Origin: JBMOLK01 sp049325575
GTDB taxonomy: Bacteria; Bacillota; Clostridia; Acetivibrionales; Acetivibrionaceae
DNA: 14,665 bases
Direction: 5' to 3'
Assembly: GCA_049325575.1 (NCBI GenBank)
Contig: JBMOLK010000123.1
Coordinates: forward strand, 1 to 14,665
Position 1 is the first letter of the stretch, and each line of letters opens with the position of its first letter. The position numbers and the translations under genes were made by a program. Under the pieces are notes generated by a model. The model did no database searches, was not told the DNA's origin, and was given only the letters and a program-made list of their open reading frames with translations. Positions 7,809 to 14,665 of this stretch are shown here, piece by piece.

Positions 7809-7837
7809 TTGCTGCGAACCTAAAAAAATGGTATATT
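7809..7837 (+). promoter_or_regulatory. Sigma-A-type promoter for sigI-rsgI
   Basis: TTGCTG (7809-7814) and TATATT (7832-7837) are exactly 17 bases apart. It stands back to back with the guaA promoter, whose -35 ends 27 bases away. It would give a leader of about 118 nt containing the palindrome at 7855-7874. Confidence 0.55.
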
Positions 7838-7854
7838 AATACTAGAAGACGCCT

Positions 7855-7874
7855 TTTTTGAGTAAACTCAAAAA
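7855..7874. repeat. Palindrome in the sigI upstream region
   Basis: A perfect 8-bp inverted repeat, TTTTTGAG-TAAA-CTCAAAAA, lies just downstream of the predicted sigma-A start of sigI. No U-tract follows on either strand, so it is not an ordinary terminator. It may be an operator or an early leader hairpin. Confidence 0.4.
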
Positions 7875-7913
7875 TAAACAATCATAATTTATTTAAATAA
7901 TTCGACAAGACTC

Positions 7914-7939
7914 CACAAAAAAAGATTGAAGTTGCTGAA
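7914..7939 (+). promoter_or_regulatory. Candidate sigma-I-type (autoregulatory) promoter of sigI
   Basis: CACA followed by an A-tract (7914-7923) and TGAA (7936-7939) are separated by 18 bases between the two tetramers. Sigma-I promoters are described as an A-tract with preceding C residues at -35 and CGWA at -10; TGAA is one base off CGAA. The same element with the same spacing stands before the large gene at 10449. Transcription would start about 16 bases before the sigI TTG. Confidence 0.4.
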
Positions 7940-7961
7940 TATATTTAAGGGAGGGTAGCCA

Positions 7962-8711
7962 TTGATAAAATTTAACTTTTTTAAGAAAGACAGTCATATA
8001 AAGGATCCTGCCCTTGAGACCATTATGCAAATTAAACAAGGCAACGAACAGTTAAAGAATAGATTTATTGAAGATTATAAGCCCTTTATTATAAAATGCG
8101 TATCAAAATTTACAGGTAAATTCGTCGAACTGGAAAACAGTGAAGAATTCAGTATAGGGCTTTTAGCATTCAATGAAGCAATAGATTGTTTTGACGAAAG
8201 TAAAAACAGGAGTTTTATCAGCTTTGCAGCACAGGTTATAAATAGAAGATTAATAAATTATAAAGTAAGCAACAAAAAGAACAATGTTGTATATCCTTTT
8301 ACATATTTAGAAAATGACGACAAACAAGATATAGAGACTTTGGACATTGACTTTAATGCCGCAGACCTTTTGGGAAGGTTCGAAGTCAAGGAAGAAATTG
8401 ACTCTTTCAAGCAAAGGCTTGCAGAGTTTGGAATAACTATATATGATCTGGTTAAGTGTTCACCAAAACATAAGGATGCAATAAGTTCCTGTATAAAGAT
8501 TGCAAGAGTCATTGCAGATAATAGCGTATTATATAATAAATTGTATGAAAAAAAGACCATGCCCATGAGTGAACTTTCAAAGCTTGTGAATGTCAGCCAA
8601 AGAACCATCGAAAGAAATAGAAAGTTTATTATAGCAGCTTGTCTAATTATAAAAAGTGATTTGGACATTGTTAAAGGTTATTTGAAAAATGCAGAGAAAG
8701 CAGGGAATTAA
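7962..8711 (+). CDS. sigI: RNA polymerase sigma factor SigI
   Basis: A 249-residue sigma factor of the SigI class. The N-terminal half resembles sigma region 2 (FIEDYKPFIIKCVSKFTGK, then EEFSIGLLAFNEAIDCFDESKNRSF-type residues at about 61-85, where polymerase core and -10 contacts lie). The C-terminal SigI-specific helix-turn-helix is at about 200-225 (MSELSKLVNVSQRTIERNRK) with the typical KFIIAACLII continuation. There is no ordinary sigma region 4. The start is TTG at 7962, chosen because AAGGGAGGG is six bases upstream and the next residues fit the family. rsgI follows one base after the stop, the standard sigma/anti-sigma arrangement. In B. subtilis SigI answers heat and envelope stress; in cellulolytic clostridia SigI paralogues control polysaccharide-related genes. 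Confidence 0.93.
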   Translation: MIKFNFFKKDSHIKDPALETIMQIKQGNEQLKNRFIEDYKPFIIKCVSKFTGKFVELENSEEFSIGLLAFNEAIDCFDESKNRSFISFAAQVINRRLINYKVSNKKNNVVYPFTYLENDDKQDIETLDIDFNAADLLGRFEVKEEIDSFKQRLAEFGITIYDLVKCSPKHKDAISSCIKIARVIADNSVLYNKLYEKKTMPMSELSKLVNVSQRTIERNRKFIIAACLIIKSDLDIVKGYLKNAEKAGN

Positions 8712-8712
8712 T

Positions 8713-10158
8713 TTGAAGAAAAGCGGTGTAATTCTTGAACTTAATAATGAGGAAGCTTTAGTAGTAACATCAGAAAGCAGATTTATCACTATAAAGCGAA
8801 ATTCCGATATGTTTGTGGGTCAGGAGATTTCCTTCAATCCATATGAGGAATTCATTTCCCGGTACAAAATCCCTGGACTCATTTCTGCTGCAGCCGGTAT
8901 AGCTGCTCTACTTGTTATTGCATTAATCTCTTATGTATTCTTACCCTCACAAAGCAATGTATACGCTTATATAGATGTAGATATAAACCCTAGTGTAGAG
9001 TTCTGCATAGACGAAGCATATACCGTTTTGGATACCAGGCACCTTAATAAGGATGCAAAAGTACTTTTGAGCAATCTTAGGCTTAACGGTATGCATATAA
9101 ACAAGGCATTATCAGTATTGGTTAAAAAAAGCAAGGAGTATGGTTTTATTAAATCAAAATCCGATAAGCTTGTATATGTTTCCGCCTCTTTAAATAATCA
9201 GAGTACAAAGTTTAAGCATGATCCAAATGATCAGGGTAATAAAATAGGAGCCCTGCTTGAAGATATTAAGAAAAATATAAACTCTACCCTTGATGAAAGT
9301 ATTGAAGTAGAAGTTATAAAGGTTTCACCTGAAAATAGAAAACTGGCCCAAAAGAATAATATCTCCATGGGCAAGTACTCTATCCTATCCGAAGCACTTA
9401 AGGACGGGATTGACATTTCTGTTGAAGAGGTCAAGGAGAATACTATTTCAGAAACCATAAGGAAAGTTGGAGAGAAACAGCTTGAAAAAAATAAGATAAC
9501 GGAGTCCAATCACAATTATGCTTCGGCAGAAAGAGCCAATAGTACTACAAAGGCCCCCTCAACTCATCAGGATACTTCCACCGGTACATCTGCAGCTGTT
9601 GGCAGTACACCTTCCGTATTTATAGATCAGGAAGCAGAAAAGAGCGGCACTGTACAAACTCCAGAAACATCCATATCAACTCCGGTTCCCACATTTAATG
9701 TGAAGCAAACGCCTGGCATCCTATCACCTGTGGTATCAGAAGTCCCTCAAAGAGAAACTTCCCAGAATACGGGTGGTTCAGACAGACTCACTCATATACC
9801 GGGGGAAGTTGAAGGAAACAGGCCTGGTGGGAAAGGCCCCCCCTTTGCAACACCTTCCAAACCACCAGCAGCATCTTCACCAGATATGGCCTTGGAACTG
9901 ACGCCTACACCAACAGCATCTCCATCCAAGTCACCGGGTTATAGTCCAGCCATAACCCCTGCAGGAGAAAATACCCCACCGCCTAAAGATGAAGATCCTC
10001 AAAGGGATAGAGGAAATGGAGATACAGGCAGTGATAGTGGTGGAGAAGATAACGATAAGCCGGATAATATTCCTCCGGATATAACCATCCCTGATGATAA
10101 GATACCGCAAGCTCCTCCAGGTAATAGACCCAATAATCTGTCAGATGCCGTACAGTAA
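8713..10158 (+). CDS. rsgI: Membrane anti-sigma-I factor RsgI with long Pro/Thr/Ser-rich outer tail
   Basis: RsgI holds SigI at the membrane until a signal releases it. Residues 1-45 are the RsgI N-terminal domain (MKKSGVILELNNEEALVV). One membrane helix lies at about 54-77, followed by the conserved outer domain with AYIDVDINPSVEF; the Asn92-Pro93 bond matches the self-cleavage site described for clostridial RsgI proteins. From about residue 270 the chain is low-complexity Pro/Thr/Ser, then Asp/Gly/Pro-rich to residue 481. I see no carbohydrate-binding module. The start is TTG at 8713, with AGGGA before it; an in-frame ATG at 8689 inside sigI lacks a ribosome binding site and would add eight residues unlike the family. 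A terminator follows 48 bases later. Confidence 0.92.
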   Translation: MKKSGVILELNNEEALVVTSESRFITIKRNSDMFVGQEISFNPYEEFISRYKIPGLISAAAGIAALLVIALISYVFLPSQSNVYAYIDVDINPSVEFCIDEAYTVLDTRHLNKDAKVLLSNLRLNGMHINKALSVLVKKSKEYGFIKSKSDKLVYVSASLNNQSTKFKHDPNDQGNKIGALLEDIKKNINSTLDESIEVEVIKVSPENRKLAQKNNISMGKYSILSEALKDGIDISVEEVKENTISETIRKVGEKQLEKNKITESNHNYASAERANSTTKAPSTHQDTSTGTSAAVGSTPSVFIDQEAEKSGTVQTPETSISTPVPTFNVKQTPGILSPVVSEVPQRETSQNTGGSDRLTHIPGEVEGNRPGGKGPPFATPSKPPAASSPDMALELTPTPTASPSKSPGYSPAITPAGENTPPPKDEDPQRDRGNGDTGSDSGGEDNDKPDNIPPDITIPDDKIPQAPPGNRPNNLSDAVQ

Positions 10159-10206
10159 TAATATATTATACTTGTTTCCAATGTTTTAGAGATAACGAAC
10201 TGTAAA

Positions 10207-10254
10207 AGAAAAGAGCACTCCATTTTTTAAAAGGATGCTCTTTTCTTTTTCTTT
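10207..10254 (+). terminator. Terminator of the sigI-rsgI operon
   Basis: The stem AGAAAAGAGCA pairs with TGCTCTTTTCT, plus TCC with GGA after a bulged C, around an AT-rich loop. It is followed by TTTTCTTT. It separates the operon from the large gene downstream, which therefore needs its own promoter. Confidence 0.85.
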
Positions 10255-10346
10255 GTATTGGCCAAATATTACATAATGCTTAGGGTGTGTATTTCGTATA
10301 TTTGAAAACTTTTAAAGTTCTTAAAGAAAATTTTCGAAGTTCTCCC

Positions 10347-10372
10347 CACATAAAACCAGATAATGCATTGAA
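10347..10372 (+). promoter_or_regulatory. Candidate sigma-I-type promoter for the large polysaccharide gene
   Basis: CCCCACATAAAA (10344-10355) with TGAA at 10369-10372 reproduces the element before sigI, with the same 18 bases between CACA and TGAA. No good sigma-A promoter is visible in the 290-bp gap 10159-10448, which otherwise holds the rsgI terminator and an odd palindrome, AACTTT-T-AAAGTT, at 10307-10319. The predicted leader is about 70 nt. Confidence 0.4.
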
Positions 10373-10448
10373 ATTATATAACGTGCATAAATGAGAGATA
10401 AAAATAAGAAATTTTTATGTATTTTAAATTTCAGGTCGGGTGGGATAT

Positions 10449-13400
10449 ATGATAAAAAGGTTAGCTGACAGGGTTTTTTCTGCATTATTTCTTAATACCT
10501 CTTCCCATGAACTTTCACTTGCAAGTTCATTAGGGTTATTGGTAGGACTTCTTCCTCTATACGGGTTTAGGACATTAATAATATTTGCGCTTTCTCTTTG
10601 TCTTAATCTCAATATAATAGCCTTGTTTATTGGCTTATGCGGAGCAGTCCTGTGTCCTTTACTATTCACGGCTCTTTCATGGAGTTTGGATAAGTTTGAT
10701 AATATTGAAGCAGTATCATTTATGTCTTACGATCTTTATAAAGGAAATTTTAGTCTGGTATTCTCTTTAGTGGTAGGAATACTTTTTACATTATCTTTCT
10801 ATAATGTTTTTAAGCTGCTGTATGGGCAGACATCCTCCCACTCTTACAGTAATAATCGTTTAAGTATTGCCAGTTCAATGGGTATGCTTATGGGAATTCT
10901 GTCTTTTTCAGAAGTAAATCTTACCTTCATGCTTATACTAACAATATCTTTGATTCTTGTATTTCGTTTAAATATCCTGGCTGCTTTAGCAGGAGCATTT
11001 GTTGGAATCAGTATATTCCATCCACTGTTAAGTATGGTATTATTCTGGTATAATAACGGTTTTTCAGGAAATTCTCTGGCACTCTTTCTTTCAGGCCACC
11101 AATCCGCAGCCGATTTTATCCAGTTCATCAGAAATCAACAGTATGAATATTTATTTGTCCTTCTAATAAGTATCCTCGTATCATTTGCATCATATAGCGT
11201 ATTCATGGGCATATATACATGCAAGGACTCTCTTTATAATATAAGTGCTAAAAATTATGTATTTCAGGATTCAAGCGGACGAAGATGGTCTAAAATTAAA
11301 CGTGCTACTTCACTGTTAATAACATCATTTATAGTAATTACTACTTTATTTTGTTCAAGTCTGGCTTTAAACATTCCTTTTCCCGGTACAAATGCTTCAA
11401 CTGGCGCTAATGAGGCAGAACCGGCTTTAAACGATAAAACCCTTTTAGGTACAATGGAATCAGCATCCGGGGTTAAAAGGGAAGAAAACAGAAAAAGGAC
11501 TTTTTGCTTCTATGTGGGTTGGGACCCAAAAAGCAAGCTTTCTTTCAAAAGAAACATAGACTCAATAGATGTCTTAATACCGGGCTGGTATCAGTTGACC
11601 GACAGAATGTCTGTCGTAGGCAGTGTTGATACGGAAATCAATGAGCTGGCTTTACAAAACGGTGTTAAAGTAATGCCTCTTGTAAATAACTTTAACAATA
11701 ATAAATGGGACAAGGACCTGCTTCATAGAATGCTATCTTCTGAAAGTTACCGTAAAAGCGTAATAAGCAGCCTTATCTCCGAGGCAAAAAAATATAATTT
11801 CGCAGGTATTAACATAGACTTCGAAAATCTAGACGAAGAATACCGCGATTATTTCACCTTGTTTATATCAGAGCTCTACACCACATTTTACAATGAAGGT
11901 CTTGAGGTTATAGTTGACGTACCTCCTGCTCAAAGTGCATATGATTACAGTAAGCTTTCAAAATTTTGTAATTATTTAATACTAATGGCCTATGATGAAC
12001 ATGCTGCCACCTCCAAGCCAGGTCCAATTGCGTCCAGACAGTGGTTCGAAGACTCTCTTAAAAACAGCGGTATACCTTCTGACAAACTTGTAGTAGGGTT
12101 AGGATCTTATGGCTATGATTGGATAAACAGCAGTAAGGACGAAGCACTAGGCCTGACTCTAAGCGAAGTCATGAAGCTGGCAGTGAGCTATAATGCAAAA
12201 ATCAACTGGGATAAGCAGTACAGTAATCCCTACCTTACATATACCGATGGAAAGAAAGAGCACACATTGTGGTTTATTGACAGTACCGTATTATATAATC
12301 AGATGTTATATTCCCAAAAACTGGGTCTAGACAAATTTGCAGTTTGGCGATTAGGTTCTGAAGACAGCTCTTTCTGGACTCTTATCAAGAATCTTGATAA
12401 GTTGGATCAGAGCAGGGGCGATCTGGACACAATGTCTAACTCTTTTGATTCTGGATATAGTCAAACCGATTTAATTTCATCACATTCCACGCCTCAAAAT
12501 ATAGCAAACAGAAAGCTGGAGTTTAGTTCAGACGGTTTTATCTCCAACGCAGCCTATGAGCTCTTACCATCCGTATCAGGCCTTTATGGGGATAAGAGGA
12601 TTGCCCTTACATTTGATGATGGACCAAACCCCAAATATACGCCGCAGATACTTGATATATTAAAACGCAGCAATATCAAGGCAACATTCTTAGTAACAGG
12701 TAAAAAAGCCCAGGCATATCCTGAAATTATAAAGCGTATTTACAGCGAAGGTCACGATATAGGCAGCCATACTTACAGCCATGTTAATCTCCTTAAGACC
12801 TCTGAATTGAGAACCCGGTTTGAGATCAATACCACACAAAGAATAATTGAGATGTTAACAGGACATTCAACTATTCTTTTCAGGAAGCCTTATGACGATG
12901 ATTTTAGCTATACCTCACCCGGAGAAATTGATATTTATGAAAGAATAAATAAAATGGGATATCTTCTGGTTGGAAGCTCCATTGACCCTAAAGACCGGGA
13001 AGCTTCCTCTCCTTCAGAGCTGGTGGACAGGATAGATTCTAGACTTGGGTCTGGTAATACAGTTCTGCTGCATGATGATGGAGACTATGTTAACAACACG
13101 GTAGAGGCTCTTCCACAGATAATAGAGTCTGCAAAATCAAAAGGCTATAGTTTTGTAACAGTAAGCAACCTTTATAATAGGAACAGGAAGGATGTGATGC
13201 CTTCGATAAGTACAAGCCAAAGTGCATTTTTAATGGCTGTAAGCTTTGTATTGTATATATTCGCCAGGTTTAAACTTCTTGTAACATACATATTCCTGTT
13301 TGCAACATCTATAGGGATTGTACGCTTCATATTCTTAATCTTCTTTTCCAAAAAGCAGGTAAAGAAATATAGACGAAAGATATTCTGGAATGACTATAAA

Positions 13401-14510
13401 CCTATGGTAAGTGTTGTAGTTGCGGCCTATAACGAAGAAAAGGTTATATGCAAAACAGTTGATTCAATTCTTGAAAGCAACTATGACAATCTTGAGGTTA
13501 TTGTGGTCAATGACGGTTCTAAAGACAATACAGCCAAGGTTGTCACCGAGAGCTTTTACAATAACCGTAAGGTAAGGCTGATCACGAAAGAAAACGGCGG
13601 CAAGTCATCCGCTGTAAACCGGGGTTTTATGGAGGCCCGGGGAGAGATTGTAGTAGTTATTGATGCGGATACCCTACTTGCAAATGATGCAGTTTCCCTT
13701 ATGGTAAGGCATTTTGAAAATGAAAACGTGGCTGCAGTCTCAGGTAATGTAAAAGTAGGTAATACCAATAACCTTCTGACATTATGGCAGCATATAGAAT
13801 ATGTTACTGGTCTTAACCTTGAAAGGCGTGCTTTTGATGAATTAAACTGCATACCTGTTGTACCTGGAGCAATTGGAGCTTGGAGAAAAGATCTGGTAGC
13901 TTCTGTAGGATATTATAATGAAGATACACTTGCAGAAGACGCAGATATTACACTAACATTCTTAAAACAAGGCTACAAAATAGTGTATGAAGAAGGTGCC
14001 CGTGCTTACACCGAAGCTCCCGAAGACCTTGTAAGCTTTCTCAAACAGCGCCTGCGCTGGTCATACGGGACACTTCAATGCCTGTGGAAACATCGTTCTT
14101 CACTGTTTAATCCCAAACATAAAAGGGTCGGATTTATAACCCTGCCTTACATGTGGCTTTATCAGTTTCTATTCCAAACAGTATCGCCACTTACAGAAGT
14201 ATTGTTTATCTTGGGACTGTTAGGCAGTAATCCTTCGGCTTCAATAATAATGTATCTAACCTTCTTTATCATTGACTTTGTTATAACCCTTTATGCCTTC
14301 AGTCTTGAAAAAGAAAGTCCAAGACCTTTGCTATGGCTATTTTTACAACGAATCATCTACAGGCAGCTTATGACCTATGTGGTCTACAAGTCACTACTTT
14401 CAGCACTAAAAGGAGTAAAGGTTGGTTGGAATAAGCTTAAGAGAAAAGGAAATGTTGAAAATCCGGTTCAGAACCCGGCGCACATAAAACTAAAGGGGCT
14501 AAGTGCTTAA
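10449..14510 (+). CDS. Multidomain membrane protein: DUF2062 x2, GH18-like, NodB deacetylase, GT2 polysaccharide synthase
   Basis: A 1353-residue fusion. Residues 1-260 hold two DUF2062-like membrane units (about 5-125 and 137-257). A helix at about 288-308 leads to a GH18-like domain (350-645) with GINIDFEN (Asp457, Glu459), MAYDEH (513-518) and Trp633. A NodB deacetylase domain follows (717-910): TFDDGPNP (Asp723, Asp724), SHTYSH (His774, His778), RKPY (812-815) and LLHDDG (873-878). Two helices (925-967) precede a GT2 domain (985-1225) with VNDGS (Asp1022), DADT (1072-1075), LAEDAD (1161-1166) and QRLRW (1200-1204), then C-terminal helices. The layout puts the synthase inside the cell and the hydrolase and deacetylase outside, as expected for making and trimming a poly-GlcNAc-like polymer. 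The ATG at 10449 follows GGTGGG; an in-frame GTG at 10440 would add three residues. The substrate is inferred. Confidence 0.9.
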   Translation: MIKRLADRVFSALFLNTSSHELSLASSLGLLVGLLPLYGFRTLIIFALSLCLNLNIIALFIGLCGAVLCPLLFTALSWSLDKFDNIEAVSFMSYDLYKGNFSLVFSLVVGILFTLSFYNVFKLLYGQTSSHSYSNNRLSIASSMGMLMGILSFSEVNLTFMLILTISLILVFRLNILAALAGAFVGISIFHPLLSMVLFWYNNGFSGNSLALFLSGHQSAADFIQFIRNQQYEYLFVLLISILVSFASYSVFMGIYTCKDSLYNISAKNYVFQDSSGRRWSKIKRATSLLITSFIVITTLFCSSLALNIPFPGTNASTGANEAEPALNDKTLLGTMESASGVKREENRKRTFCFYVGWDPKSKLSFKRNIDSIDVLIPGWYQLTDRMSVVGSVDTEINELALQNGVKVMPLVNNFNNNKWDKDLLHRMLSSESYRKSVISSLISEAKKYNFAGINIDFENLDEEYRDYFTLFISELYTTFYNEGLEVIVDVPPAQSAYDYSKLSKFCNYLILMAYDEHAATSKPGPIASRQWFEDSLKNSGIPSDKLVVGLGSYGYDWINSSKDEALGLTLSEVMKLAVSYNAKINWDKQYSNPYLTYTDGKKEHTLWFIDSTVLYNQMLYSQKLGLDKFAVWRLGSEDSSFWTLIKNLDKLDQSRGDLDTMSNSFDSGYSQTDLISSHSTPQNIANRKLEFSSDGFISNAAYELLPSVSGLYGDKRIALTFDDGPNPKYTPQILDILKRSNIKATFLVTGKKAQAYPEIIKRIYSEGHDIGSHTYSHVNLLKTSELRTRFEINTTQRIIEMLTGHSTILFRKPYDDDFSYTSPGEIDIYERINKMGYLLVGSSIDPKDREASSPSELVDRIDSRLGSGNTVLLHDDGDYVNNTVEALPQIIESAKSKGYSFVTVSNLYNRNRKDVMPSISTSQSAFLMAVSFVLYIFARFKLLVTYIFLFATSIGIVRFIFLIFFSKKQVKKYRRKIFWNDYKPMVSVVVAAYNEEKVICKTVDSILESNYDNLEVIVVNDGSKDNTAKVVTESFYNNRKVRLITKENGGKSSAVNRGFMEARGEIVVVIDADTLLANDAVSLMVRHFENENVAAVSGNVKVGNTNNLLTLWQHIEYVTGLNLERRAFDELNCIPVVPGAIGAWRKDLVASVGYYNEDTLAEDADITLTFLKQGYKIVYEEGARAYTEAPEDLVSFLKQRLRWSYGTLQCLWKHRSSLFNPKHKRVGFITLPYMWLYQFLFQTVSPLTEVLFILGLLGSNPSASIIMYLTFFIIDFVITLYAFSLEKESPRPLLWLFLQRIIYRQLMTYVVYKSLLSALKGVKVGWNKLKRKGNVENPVQNPAHIKLKGLSA

Positions 14511-14538
14511 TCTTAGCCAAAAGCAGCACAAATTTTAT

Positions 14539-14576
14539 GGGAATGGTGAATATTCATCATTCCCGTATTTCTTTTG
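14539..14576 (+). terminator. Terminator after the large polysaccharide gene
   Basis: GGGAATGGTGAA pairs with TTCATCATTCCC (one G-U pair) in a tight hairpin, followed by GTATTTCTTTTG. It starts 28 bases past the stop codon. The remaining bases to 14665 show no gene. Confidence 0.8.
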
Positions 14577-14665
14577 TAAACTATAGCTATTATCTTAATA
14601 CATTTATCTTTATTGGAGATCATGAGACCTTACTTCATTTGGACTAAAATCGCCACTCTTTAACT

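Noticed and set aside
8689..8712. ATG at 8689 inside sigI as the rsgI start, giving a 23-bp overlap
   Set aside because: No ribosome binding site precedes it, and the family N-terminus (MKK.GVILEL) begins at TTG 8713, which has AGGGA upstream.
14622..14663. Small ORF (13 codons) after GGAG near the window end
   Set aside because: Too short and without family resemblance; the spacing from GGAG to ATG is only three bases.
1..14665. tRNA, rRNA, CRISPR array, insertion sequence or prophage
   Set aside because: No cloverleaf, regular spaced repeats, transposase, integrase or terminal inverted repeats were seen on either strand.

Overview
The window looks like part of the chromosome of a low-GC, Gram-positive, anaerobic, spore-forming-type Firmicute of class Clostridia. 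The AT-rich composition, strong GGAGG-type ribosome binding sites, TTG start codons and a SigI/RsgI sigma/anti-sigma pair suggest the Acetivibrio/Ruminiclostridium (cellulolytic clostridia) neighbourhood. The genus is an inference from gene content, not a match to a named genome.

Left part (1-7717, all on the minus strand) is purine metabolism. Read in the direction of transcription it runs guaA (GMP synthetase), an AEC-family permease, an AzgA/PbuG-type purine permease, purE, purF and purM (cut by the window edge). guaA has its own promoter and a strong terminator. The AEC gene has its own terminator. The purine permease starts a unit with purE-purF-purM behind a good sigma-A promoter (-35 at 4818-4823, -10 at 4794-4799). 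Just upstream of that promoter lie two inverted PurBox-like sites (4838-4882), and a roughly 225-nt leader ends in an intrinsic terminator. This suggests double control: PurR-type repression plus attenuation. A strong hairpin between the permease and purE may lower or process read-through.

Centre (7718-7961) is a divergent regulatory region with back-to-back sigma-A promoters for guaA (minus) and sigI (plus), then a palindrome and a second, sigma-I-like promoter candidate just before sigI.

Right part (7962-14510, plus strand) is a sigI-rsgI operon followed by one very large membrane gene. RsgI has the usual N-terminal anti-sigma domain, one membrane helix and a conserved Asn-Pro self-cleavage-type motif. 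Its outer part is a long Pro/Thr/Ser-rich tail with no carbohydrate-binding module that I can recognise. The 1353-residue product of the last gene joins two DUF2062-like membrane units, a GH18-like hydrolase domain, a NodB polysaccharide deacetylase domain and a processive GT2 synthase domain. In effect it puts PgaC/IcaA-type synthesis and PgaB-type deacetylation and hydrolysis of a poly-GlcNAc-like polymer into one chain. Its upstream region shares a CACA...TGAA element, with identical 18-nt spacing, with the region just before sigI. The simplest model is a sigma-I-controlled surface polysaccharide system, and this is the most interesting part of the window.
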